Assembly (NCBI GenBank): GCA_015223225.1
Contig: JADFCQ010000007.1
Coordinates: forward strand, 1 to 64,000
Direction: 5' to 3'
Source of the DNA: Acetobacteraceae bacterium H6797
GTDB taxonomy: Bacteria; Pseudomonadota; Alphaproteobacteria; Acetobacterales; Acetobacteraceae
DNA: 64,000 bases
A program made the position numbers and the translations under genes. This document shows positions 16,756 to 24,579 of the stretch, piece after piece. How positions within the stretch are numbered: position 1 is the first letter of the stretch; the number at the start of each line of letters is the position of its first letter. A model generated the notes under the pieces. It searched no databases. It was not told the DNA's origin and saw only the letters and a list, made by a program, of their open reading frames with translations.

Positions 16756-17361
16756 TCAGGCGGAGGGCGTGATCGCCAGGACCGGGGTGTCGATATCGGC
16801 GGCGCGGACCAGGGCCACGTCATGGCGGAGATGCTGCGCGAGGCTGATCAGGAACGGCCCCAGCACCTCGCGCGGGCCGCCATCGCGCGCCTCCCCGGCC
16901 AGGGCGGCGGCAAGGGCGGGGGGCCAGGCGGCGACGCGGCCTTCGGGCAGGATGTGGAAAGCGCCCTCCGGCGTCATTTCCATATGCACGATGCCGCCGC
17001 GCGGCAGGGCCTCGCCTGCGAGGAGGCAGCCGGTGAGCAGCAGCTGGGCCGTGGCGGCGGGCAGGGTGACGTCTTCCGACAGGCCGTGCGTATCGAGCCT
17101 GGCGCGGCCGCCGGCCAGGACGCCGTCCAGCATTTCCGAGAGCGCGGGCGCGGTCATGTCGCCGACACCGCCGCCGCAGGCCGCGCGCCAGACGCGAAGC
17201 CGGGCGCGCATCGAGGCCGCCGCGTCCTTCGCGAGGTCCAGCGCCTCTTCGCCCGCGCTATCGGCCAGATCCAGCGCGCCGGCCACCGTGCCGACAGGGC
17301 CGCCGAGGTCATGGCAAAGCCTGGCGCATAGATCCTGCACGAGAAGCAGGTCAGTATCCAT
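16756..17361 (-). CDS. chpT: histidine phosphotransferase ChpT
   Basis: 201-aa phosphotransfer protein of the CckA-ChpT-CtrA relay. The phospho-His is His17 in LCARLCHDLGGPVGTVAGAL, the ChpT signature, followed by the degenerate HATPase-like domain typical of the family (no complete ATP-binding boxes visible). I start at the ATG at 17361; an upstream extension of 46 codons covers the divergent DUF3553 gene and is not family-like. Its place directly upstream of cheA, with ctrA on the far side of the che operon, joins the cell-cycle relay to motility genes. Confidence 0.88.
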   Translation of the reverse strand: MDTDLLLVQDLCARLCHDLGGPVGTVAGALDLADSAGEEALDLAKDAAASMRARLRVWRAACGGGVGDMTAPALSEMLDGVLAGGRARLDTHGLSEDVTLPAATAQLLLTGCLLAGEALPRGGIVHMEMTPEGAFHILPEGRVAAWPPALAAALAGEARDGGPREVLGPFLISLAQHLRHDVALVRAADIDTPVLAITPSA

Positions 17362-17424
17362 CACCGCACATCCTGCGCCTGTTACGCCGCTGAGGTAGCC
17401 TCTCCGGGTTGCCAGGAGGTTAAC

Positions 17425-17601
17425 GTGACGAGCCTCATCGAACCAGGGATGCGCGTGCGCCTTCCCGCACAGCCCGATTGGGGCATAGGCCAAGTCCAAT
17501 CCGTGATCGGAGACCGGGTGACGGTCAATTTCGAGAATGCGGGCAAGGTGCTGATCAATGCCGCCCGCGTCTTCCTCGAGATTATCGAGGACGAGGCGTG
17601 A
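17425..17601 (+). CDS. DUF3553 family protein
   Basis: 58-aa protein too short for the usual length cut-offs. It starts at a GTG with GGAGGT five bases upstream. The sequence carries GMRVRLPAQPDWGIGQVQSV and VTVNFENAGKVLINAARVFLE, matching the alphaproteobacterial DUF3553 family (P.WG.GQVQSV.G..VTVNFEHAGK.VI). The fold is probably an SH3-like barrel similar to CarD/KOW-type domains; function unknown. It is divergent from chpT (63 bp between starts) and its stop overlaps the start of the TSUP gene. Confidence 0.85.
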   Translation: MTSLIEPGMRVRLPAQPDWGIGQVQSVIGDRVTVNFENAGKVLINAARVFLEIIEDEA

Positions 17602-18353
17602 GCGGTCTGGCTGCCGCCTTCCAGGCCGCGATTCTCACGCCCGAAATGGCCATCGCCATCTTCGCCACGATCATTGCCGGGCTCATGCGCGGCTATTCCG
17701 GCTTCGGCACGGCGATTCTGCTCTCCCCGGTCTATTCCACGCTCTGGGAGCCCAAGGCGGGGGTGCCGATCATGTTGGCCATGGAGCTTTTCGTCTCCAT
17801 CCAGCTCGTCCCGCGCGCCTTTCGCGAGGCGGATCGGCGGGTGATCCTGCCCATCGGCCTCGCTGCCTCCATCGCGACGCCGATCGGCGCCTATGTGCTG
17901 CTCGCGGCCGATGGCGGGGTGCTCCGGCGCTGCATCGGGGCGATGGTGCTGGTCTTCGGCCTGCTGCTCATGTCCGGCTGGCGCTATCACGGCAGCCGGC
18001 CGAGAGCGGTGAATGTCGCGGTCGGGCTGGTCTCGGGGCTGATGAAGGGCTCGACGGGCATGTCCGGCCCGCCGGTGATCCTCTACCTGCTGGCGGGGCC
18101 GGAGGATGCGGCGCGGCACCGGGCCAATCTCATCCTCTTCTTCGGCATCATCTCCGTCATTTCCATCGTCGCCCCGCTCCTGGCCGGGCTCTATGACGCG
18201 GTGGCGCTGATGCGGGGTGCGGTGCTGCTGCCGGTGCTGATGGTCTGCGTGCCGGTCGGGGCGCGGCTGTTCCACATACTGCCGGTGCGCTGGTACAAGC
18301 GGCTGGCGCTGGTTTTTCTGGTCTCGGCCGGGGCGTTCGCGTTGTTCGGGTAG
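17598..18353 (+). CDS. TSUP (TauE/SafE) family membrane permease
   Basis: 251-aa inner-membrane protein with eight or so hydrophobic helices. The repeated family motifs are IFATIIAGLMRGYSGFGTAI in the first half and GLVSGLMKGSTGMSGPPVIL in the second, as in sulfite/sulfoacetate exporters. The GTG at 17598 overlaps the stop of the DUF3553 gene (GTGA), so translation is coupled; an ATG 16 codons later is the alternative. Substrate not determinable. Confidence 0.85.
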   Translation: MSGLAAAFQAAILTPEMAIAIFATIIAGLMRGYSGFGTAILLSPVYSTLWEPKAGVPIMLAMELFVSIQLVPRAFREADRRVILPIGLAASIATPIGAYVLLAADGGVLRRCIGAMVLVFGLLLMSGWRYHGSRPRAVNVAVGLVSGLMKGSTGMSGPPVILYLLAGPEDAARHRANLILFFGIISVISIVAPLLAGLYDAVALMRGAVLLPVLMVCVPVGARLFHILPVRWYKRLALVFLVSAGAFALFG

Positions 18354-18431
18354 AACGCCCCCTTGCGCCGCCCCGCCCTTCGCCCCCAAATCACTCCCTG
18401 ACGAAGAAGCCCCTCAGGAGCCCCTCCCGCC

Positions 18432-19424
18432 ATGCTCGACCCCTTCGGTCGGCGAATTTCGTATCTGCGCGTGTCGGTCACCGATCGCTGCGACCTTCGC
18501 TGCGTCTATTGCATGGCCGAGGATATGACCTTCCTGCCCAAGGCCCAGGTGCTGGACCTGGAGGAGCTGGAACGGCTCTGCGCGGCCTTCATCTCGCTGG
18601 GCGTGGAGAAGATCAGGCTGACGGGTGGCGAGCCGCTGGTGCGGAAGAACGTCATGTCCCTCATCCGCAACCTGGGCGGGCGGATCGGCCCGGGCGGGCT
18701 GGAGGAGCTGACCATCACCACCAACGGCACCCAGCTCACGAAAATGGCCGGGGATCTCTATGCCTCGGGCGTGCGGCGGCTGAACGTGTCGATGGATACG
18801 CTCGATCCGGTGGTGTTCAAGGACATCACCCGCTGGGGCAAGCTCGAGCCCACGCTGGACGGGATTTTCGCCGCCAAGGCCGCGGGGCTCGCGGTGAAGA
18901 TCAATGCCGTCGCGCTCAAGGGCGTCAACGAGCACGAATATGACCGCATGATCGCCTGGTGCGGCGAGCACGGTTTCGACCTGACGCTCATCGAGACCAT
19001 GCCCATGGGCGAGATCAGCGGCGACAGGACGGACCAGTATCTGCCGCTCTCCCTCGTTCGCTCCCGCATCCGGCAGAACTGGACGCTGGAAGAGAGCGAC
19101 TATCGCACCGGCGGCCCGGCCCGCTACTTCCGGGTGAAGGAGACGGGCGGGCGCATCGGCTTCATCACGCCGATGACCCATAATTTCTGCGAAAGCTGCA
19201 ACCGCGTGCGGCTGACCTGTACGGGCACGCTCTATATGTGCCTGGGTCAGGACGATGCGGCCGATCTCCGCGCCCCGCTGCGCGACCCGGGCGTCTCGGA
19301 TGATGACCTGAAGGAGATCATCCTCAACGCCATCGCCCGCAAGCCCAAGGGCCATGACTTCGTCATCGACCGCCGCCACAAGCGCCCGGCCGTCGCCCGG
19401 CATATGAGCGTGACGGGCGGCTGA
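18432..19424 (+). CDS. moaA: GTP 3',8-cyclase MoaA
   Basis: Radical-SAM enzyme for the first step of molybdenum cofactor synthesis. 330 aa. The N-terminal 4Fe-4S cluster cysteines are Cys20, Cys24 and Cys27 (DRCDLRCVYCMAE); the second cluster is bound by CESCNRVRLTC plus a Cys in LYMCLG; LTGGEPLVR is the SAM-binding GGE motif. The C-terminal Gly-Gly needed for activity in this family is present. No other moa gene is close. A GGAGCCCCTC stretch precedes the ATG. Confidence 0.95.
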   Translation: MLDPFGRRISYLRVSVTDRCDLRCVYCMAEDMTFLPKAQVLDLEELERLCAAFISLGVEKIRLTGGEPLVRKNVMSLIRNLGGRIGPGGLEELTITTNGTQLTKMAGDLYASGVRRLNVSMDTLDPVVFKDITRWGKLEPTLDGIFAAKAAGLAVKINAVALKGVNEHEYDRMIAWCGEHGFDLTLIETMPMGEISGDRTDQYLPLSLVRSRIRQNWTLEESDYRTGGPARYFRVKETGGRIGFITPMTHNFCESCNRVRLTCTGTLYMCLGQDDAADLRAPLRDPGVSDDDLKEIILNAIARKPKGHDFVIDRRHKRPAVARHMSVTGG

Positions 19425-19493
19425 CGCCGAAACGCGATTACGCCGACAATTTCAGGCGTGGCGCACCCTTCTGCCGAGGCGTAAGACTTCGGT

Positions 19494-19877
19494 ATGATCG
19501 AGGATCTCATCGCCCGGCTGGCCATTCCCGGCCTGCCTTCCTGGACCGGCCTGGTGGCATTGCTGCTGCTCGGCCTCGTCATCATCGCCTTCCTGCTGAT
19601 GCCTTTCAGCGTTTTCGGCGTGAAGAGCCGGCTGGAGGCGATCGAGGCGCAGCTCGACGATATCCAGGCCGAGATCCGCGGCCTTGCCCTGCGCATGACC
19701 GATGCGCCGCGCCGCGCCGTCGTCACCGATGAATGGGTCGCGCCGCCGAGCGTCGCCCCCGTCTCCCGCGAACCCGTCTTGCGCGCTGCTCCGCCTGTGC
19801 CTCCGCCTGCAACCGTACCGGAGCGCCAGCGTTCGGAGCCTCGGCTCGATTGGAATCGAGACCGCCCGAACCGCTGA
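19494..19877 (+). CDS. small membrane-anchored protein, function unknown
   Basis: 127 aa. One strong transmembrane helix (about residues 19-41, GLVALLLLGLVIIAFLLMPF) is followed by a predicted coiled coil (RLEAIEAQLDDIQAEIRGL) and a Pro/Arg-rich disordered tail. Hypothetical proteins of this layout occur in Acetobacteraceae. It lies 69 bp after moaA on the same strand and ends 14 bp before the reductase-like gene. I cannot assign a function. Confidence 0.65.
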   Translation: MIEDLIARLAIPGLPSWTGLVALLLLGLVIIAFLLMPFSVFGVKSRLEAIEAQLDDIQAEIRGLALRMTDAPRRAVVTDEWVAPPSVAPVSREPVLRAAPPVPPPATVPERQRSEPRLDWNRDRPNR

Positions 19878-19891
19878 AAGACAAAGCCACC

Positions 19892-20411
19892 ATGCTCATC
19901 CGCGGATTTATCGCCTGTAGCCTCGATGGCTATATCGCCGATGACAGGGGGGGGCGTGGATTGGCTGGAACCCTTTCAGGACGTCGATTACGGCTACCGG
20001 GAATTCCTGGCGCAGGTCGGCATCCTGGTTTTCGGCCGTGCGACCTTCGAGCAGATCCAGGGCCACGAAGGCGGCTGGCCCTATGAGTGCAAGCGGGGCA
20101 TGGTCGTCACCTCCACGCCCCTGACCTCGCCGCCGGCGGGCGTCTCGCCCTGGCATGAAGGCGTGCCGCCCTTGATCAGCCACCTGCGCGGCCAGAAGGC
20201 TGATGCCTGGGTGGTGGGCGGCGCCGCGCTCCAGGCGTCCTTCCTAGAAGCGGGCGCGCTCGACCAGATCGAGATTTTCGTCATCCCCCTGCTGCTCGGC
20301 AGCGGCGTGCCGCTTTTCGCCGAGCTTTCCGGGCCCCGCCCGGCGAAGCTGCTCGGCACCCGGACGCTCGACAAGGGCATGCTCCACCTCTCCTACGGCT
20401 TCGGAGAATAG
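19892..20411 (+). pseudogene. dihydrofolate reductase/RibD-like protein, broken by a frameshift in a G8 run
   Basis: The ATG at 19892 opens a RibD-C/DHFR-like protein (MLIRGFIACSLDGYIADD), but the frame is lost at eight consecutive G (19947-19954). One G fewer would read on as RGGVDWLEPFQDVDYGYREF and then the rest of a normal 170-aa protein in the second frame (ILVFGRATFEQI, WVVGGAALQASFL, IEIFVIPLLLGSGVPLF) to the stop at 20411. The protein is otherwise intact, so this is either a very recent mutation, a slippage-prone switch or a homopolymer sequencing error. The family reduces small NADPH-dependent substrates; its target here is unknown. Confidence 0.8.
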
Positions 20412-20517
20412 GAGGGCTGGCTGGGGAATGGGCTCCGGCAGCATTCCACCGCCCCGCGATGCAGACCCGTGACGTTGCATCGGGAGCATCGGGCGGCGGA
20501 CTTCGGCGCCCGGCCTG

Positions 20518-21951
20518 CTACCTGACCACGGCCTTCACGTCGCTTTCGCTGGCGGGCATGGTGGCCATTTCCCCCAAGGTGAGCGGCTTCACCGGCGTGC
20601 GCAGCCGGTAATAGCCAACCTCGGCCTGAGAGCAGCCGCGCGCCTCGGCGATGGTCTCCGTCACGGTGAGCCCGCAAAGGCGGCCCTGGCAGGGGCCCAT
20701 GCCGCAGCGGAGGAAGGCCTTGAGCTGGTTCGGCCCCGGCACACCGAGCGAGACCACCTCGCGCAGCGTCTTGCCCGAAACCTCCTCGCAGCGGCAGGCC
20801 ATGGCCTCATCCGCCGCGCGGCGGAAATGCGGCGCGGGCTTGTAGAGCCGGTCGAGGAAGACGCGCCCCCGCAGCTCCTTGGCGAGGCGGGCGCGGAAGG
20901 GCGCGGCTAGTTCATCGCGCCGCGCCGGGGTGAGGCGCCCCAGCGCCGCCGCCGCCGCGATTCCCGCGAGATGGCCGCGCGTGGCCGCCGCCTCGGCGCC
21001 GCCGATCCCCATGCCATCGCCCGCCAGCGCGATGCCCTCGACCGGGGTCTGGCCCCAGGCATCGGCTTCGGGCTGGAAACAAGCCTGGTCCTCGTTCCAG
21101 GCCAGTGGCACGCCGGCGGCATTGGCCAGGTTCACATGCGGCACCACGCCCTGATGGAGCAGGATATGGTCGGCCGCGAAACGCTGCTCGGCGCCGTCGC
21201 CCTTCTTCCAGGTGATGGCCGTGGCATGTTCCTCGCCCTCGATGGCCAGCGCCGTGACGCCGGAGACCACCTTCACCTTGCGGCGGACCTTGAGCATCAG
21301 GCCGAGGCCCTTGGCGAAATAGGGCGAGGCCATGAAGCTCAGCGCCGAGGGCAGGGCCTTGGCCCAGTTCTCCGACGGCGTCGTGTCGAGGATCAGGCTC
21401 GGCGGTGCGCCGGCCTCGACATATTGCGCGGCGAGCAGCCAGAGCAGCGGGCCGCAGCCGGCCAGCACCACGCGGCCGCGCGCGACCACGCCGCCGCTCT
21501 TGAGCAGCGTCTGGGCGGCGCCGATGGTGGTCACGCCCGGCAGCGTCCAGCCCTTGATGGGGAAGGGCCGCTCCTGCGCGCCGGTCGCGATGATGACGCG
21601 CTGGGCCGAGACCGTCCGGGCGCGGCCGCCGATGGAAAGGCCCAGCTCCAGATGCTTGTCGAGATGCCAGATGGTGGCGCCGGGGGCATAGTCGATCGCC
21701 GCCGCCGCCATGGCCTCGGCGACCGGCGCGCCGGCCCAATAGGCATCGCCCAGGATGGCGCGGTTCTGCACCGGGGTCTCGGTGATGGCGCGGTAGATCT
21801 GGCCGCCGGGGCCGGGATTCTCATCTGCCAGCAGCACGGAAAGCCCGTGACGCGCGGCTTCCGTCGCGGCGGACATGCCTGCCGGGCCCGCGCCGATGAC
21901 GATGAGGTCATAGGCCGGGCGCAGCGCCTCGACCGTCTCAATACGGGTCAT
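20518..21951 (-). CDS. FAD/NAD(P)-binding oxidoreductase, HcnB/opine oxidase subunit A type
   Basis: 477-aa flavoprotein subunit. It has an N-terminal FAD site (LIVIGAGPAGMSAATEA), the ENPGPGGQIYR motif, a second dinucleotide motif (VVLAGCGPLLWLLAAQ) and a C-terminal BFD-like [2Fe-2S] region with cysteines in CRCEEVSG and CGMGPCQGRLCG. This matches OoxA/HcnB and multi-subunit proline dehydrogenase alpha subunits. It is the last gene of a three-gene set, starting by ATGA overlap with the small ferredoxin-like gene. Likely partner of the two genes upstream in a membrane-linked amine or opine dehydrogenase; the substrate is not known. Confidence 0.85.
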   Translation of the reverse strand: MTRIETVEALRPAYDLIVIGAGPAGMSAATEAARHGLSVLLADENPGPGGQIYRAITETPVQNRAILGDAYWAGAPVAEAMAAAAIDYAPGATIWHLDKHLELGLSIGGRARTVSAQRVIIATGAQERPFPIKGWTLPGVTTIGAAQTLLKSGGVVARGRVVLAGCGPLLWLLAAQYVEAGAPPSLILDTTPSENWAKALPSALSFMASPYFAKGLGLMLKVRRKVKVVSGVTALAIEGEEHATAITWKKGDGAEQRFAADHILLHQGVVPHVNLANAAGVPLAWNEDQACFQPEADAWGQTPVEGIALAGDGMGIGGAEAAATRGHLAGIAAAAALGRLTPARRDELAAPFRARLAKELRGRVFLDRLYKPAPHFRRAADEAMACRCEEVSGKTLREVVSLGVPGPNQLKAFLRCGMGPCQGRLCGLTVTETIAEARGCSQAEVGYYRLRTPVKPLTLGEMATMPASESDVKAVVR

Positions 21952-22247
21952 TGGCCGACCACCCGCTTGCCGTGCTGCGTCTCGACCGCCATGCCCGGCG
22001 CGATGCGCACGAGGCAGGCCTGGCGGTTGCCGATGCCGTCGATGGTCATGAGGCAGTCGAAGCAGACACCCATCATGCAATAGGGTCCGCGCTCGGCGCC
22101 GGTCACGGCCGTCTGGCGGCAGGCGTCGCGGCCCAGGGCGAAGACGGCGGCGGCCACGGTATCGCCCGCGCGGGCGGTGACGGGCTGGCCATCGAGGGTG
22201 AAGGCGACGGTCGCGCCCGCGGCAGCCTCAGGCAGACGCTGGAACAT
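21948..22247 (-). CDS. (2Fe-2S)-binding protein, HcnA/opine oxidase small subunit type
   Basis: 99-aa ferredoxin-like subunit. The cluster motif is CMMGVCFDCLMTI followed by a fourth Cys in NRQACLVRI, the plant-type [2Fe-2S] pattern seen in HcnA and OoxC. It overlaps the end of the FAD subunit gene upstream by 20 bp and the start of the next by ATGA. It would carry electrons between the two flavoprotein subunits. Confidence 0.88.
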   Translation of the reverse strand: MFQRLPEAAAGATVAFTLDGQPVTARAGDTVAAAVFALGRDACRQTAVTGAERGPYCMMGVCFDCLMTIDGIGNRQACLVRIAPGMAVETQHGKRVVGQ

Positions 22248-23361
22248 GGAACCTCGTGGGGCTGAAGGGCGCGAGCGCGGGGTCGAGCACGCCGGCCTTG
22301 ATCATGGGGGCCAGGACCTCGGCGTGATTGGCCGCGAGCGTCACGCCGGAATGGCAGGTCGCGAGCCAGGCGCCGGGGGCGGAGGCCGAATGTTGGTAGA
22401 TGGGGAAGCCGTCCTTCGTCATGACGCGCAGCGCCGACCAGGAGCGGACGATGTTCAGCGTGCCGATGCGCGGGAACATGCGCGTGGCGCGATTGGCCAT
22501 GGTGCCGAGGATGCCGAGGCCCTGTTCGCCATCGTCGGTAAGTTCCTCGGCGCTGTCGCCGATCATCACGCCGCCCTCGTCGGTCTGGCGCAGGTTCACC
22601 ACGGGGAAGTTTAGGAAGGGCGCCGTCTTCTCCGTCACCAGCACCTGGCCGCGCTGCGGGCGCACCGGCGCCTCGAGCCCGACCCAGGGGGCGAGGCGCG
22701 CATTACCCACACCGGCGGCGAGGATGACGCGCGCCGTCTCGATCTCGCGCCCGCCCGCCTTGATGGTGAAGCCGCCGCCGGGCCTGGGCGTGATGGCCTC
22801 CACGGCGTGGTTCGGGTGGTAGCTGCCGCCGAGCCGGGCGAAGGCCGTGTGCAGCGCGCGGAAGAGGCGCAGCGAGTTCAGGTGCCCGTCATAGGGCGTG
22901 AAGCTCGCGCCCACCACCTCGGGCCCGATCTCGGGCAGGGCCTGGCGGACGCGGGCGCGGTCCCACATTTCCCATTCCATGGGCTCGAAGCCGGGCTGGG
23001 CGGTGAGGCGGGTGAGCAGGTCCCGCCGCTTCTCCATCTCGGCCTCGGAGAGGCAGAGGGTGAAGCCGCCGGGCTGCTGCAGCGCCACGTCGATATCAGA
23101 GGCCTCTTTCAGCCAGGCCGCGAAACCCGGCCAGAGCCGGGCGGAGCGCCGCGTCCAGCTCGAATAGGCGGCCATGCCCAGGCCCTTGGACTGCACCCAG
23201 ACCAGCGCGAAATTGCCACGGCTGGCGCGGCGGGCGACGTCGCCCTCGTCGAGAATGGCCGTCGACAGCCCTTCCCGCCGCAGACCGACGGCGACCGAGG
23301 TGCCCAGCACCCCGCCGCCGATGACCACCGCATCGAGCGGGCTGGCGAGAGGGTCGCTCAC
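22228..23361 (-). CDS. FAD-dependent amino-acid/opine oxidoreductase, HcnC/opine oxidase subunit B type
   Basis: 377-aa DAO-family flavoprotein, presumably the substrate-oxidising subunit. The N-terminal FAD motif is AVVIGGGVLGTSVAVGL, and RQTDEGGVMIGDSAEE near residue 270 and CHSGVTLAA near the end fit the DAO fold. It starts the three-gene set, 127 bp after the LysR-type gene on the same strand. Homologues include HcnC of hydrogen cyanide synthase, OoxB of opine oxidase and glycine or sarcosine oxidases; an opine-like or D-amino-acid substrate is more common than HCN formation. Confidence 0.85.
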   Translation of the reverse strand: MSDPLASPLDAVVIGGGVLGTSVAVGLRREGLSTAILDEGDVARRASRGNFALVWVQSKGLGMAAYSSWTRRSARLWPGFAAWLKEASDIDVALQQPGGFTLCLSEAEMEKRRDLLTRLTAQPGFEPMEWEMWDRARVRQALPEIGPEVVGASFTPYDGHLNSLRLFRALHTAFARLGGSYHPNHAVEAITPRPGGGFTIKAGGREIETARVILAAGVGNARLAPWVGLEAPVRPQRGQVLVTEKTAPFLNFPVVNLRQTDEGGVMIGDSAEELTDDGEQGLGILGTMANRATRMFPRIGTLNIVRSWSALRVMTKDGFPIYQHSASAPGAWLATCHSGVTLAANHAEVLAPMIKAGVLDPALAPFSPTRFHVPASA

Positions 23362-23488
23362 GGCACGGAAAGGGCGATGGGCGCGGTGAGGGCACCGCGA
23401 GTCGGGGCATGGACTTGCATGAAGCCCAGCCTTGGCCCTGGCGCGCGGCAGGTCAATTCGCTTCTGGTGCGGAGCCTATGCTAAAAGC

Positions 23489-24424
23489 TTATGCTTCTGC
23501 GCCCGGCCGGTCGGCGACGAGGGTCACGCCCGGCAGGGCCAGAAAGCGCGCGTCGCAGAGGTCGAGGAAGAGCGTCATGCTGGGTGTCAGCCGAGCCTCG
23601 GCGACATGCACGGCATTGATTTCCAACGTCACTTTCGGCTCGAAGGGGCGCATCACGCCGCCCCGCGCCGCATGGGCCATGGCCGTGGCGCAATCGACTA
23701 CGCCGACGCCCACGCCCTCCATGACCAAGTCGGCGACGAGATGGGAGAGATGGGTCTCGACCCGCGTGACCTTGTCCACCCCATGCTGCTCCAGCACGGC
23801 GGCGAATTGGCGGCCGATGCGGGTGGTGGGATCGAAGCTGACCAGCGCCTCACCCTGCAGATCGGCCGGGCGCACCACCTCGCGCGCCGCGAGCCGATGC
23901 CCCGGCGGGGCGATGCAGGCGCAGGGCAGCACATAGCGCCGAGAGGCGCGTAGCCCCGGCGCGGCGGTGGAGGCGCTGACCAGGCCCAGCTCGCAGCCCT
24001 GAGTGAGCACCATCCGCACCACGCTTTCCGAGGGCACGGTATGGAAGGCGATGGCATGCTCGGGCCGCGCCTTGGCGAAATCCCGCATCACCGGCGGCAG
24101 GATGGCCGCGGCGGCGGGGAGGGAGGCGATGGAGAGCGTGCCGCGCCGCCCCTGCCGGATCTCGCCGGCGATGGAGGCGATGCGGTCGAGCCCCGTGAAG
24201 CTGCGCTGGATTTCGTCGAAGAGCAGCCGCCCCTCGCTGGTCGGCACCAGCCGGCCTTTCACGCGGTCGAACAGGCCGAAGCCGACATCCTGCTCCAGTT
24301 CCTTGAGCAGGCGCGACAGGGCTGGCTGGGTGCGCGACATGGCTTCCGCCGCAGCCGAGACGCTGCCGGTGAGGACCGTGAGCTGGAAGGCCTGGAGCGC
24401 GCGCTGGCTGAGGGTCCGGGGCAT
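23489..24424 (-). CDS. LysR-family transcriptional regulator
   Basis: 311-aa regulator. The N-terminal winged helix contains QLTVLTGSVSAAAEAMSRTQ and PALSRLLKELEQDVGFGLFDR, followed by the effector-binding domain. The sequence resembles the OccR/NocR opine-response branch. It sits between the opine-oxidase-like genes (same strand, downstream) and hyuA (divergent, 155 bp between starts), so either or both could be its targets. Which one is not visible from sequence. Confidence 0.9.
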   Translation of the reverse strand: MPRTLSQRALQAFQLTVLTGSVSAAAEAMSRTQPALSRLLKELEQDVGFGLFDRVKGRLVPTSEGRLLFDEIQRSFTGLDRIASIAGEIRQGRRGTLSIASLPAAAAILPPVMRDFAKARPEHAIAFHTVPSESVVRMVLTQGCELGLVSASTAAPGLRASRRYVLPCACIAPPGHRLAAREVVRPADLQGEALVSFDPTTRIGRQFAAVLEQHGVDKVTRVETHLSHLVADLVMEGVGVGVVDCATAMAHAARGGVMRPFEPKVTLEINAVHVAEARLTPSMTLFLDLCDARFLALPGVTLVADRPGAEA

Positions 24425-24579
24425 CGCGGGGCCGAATATAAGATTTCGGCATGGGTTGGGTCAATCTTTGCATTGGCGATGACGGGCCATGGCTGCAACC
24501 GTTCCGCCTCGAATGGGCGTGTCGGCGCCCCAGCCCGCCGCATATCCGCAGGATGCGGGCGCGAAAGGAATAAGAAGAC

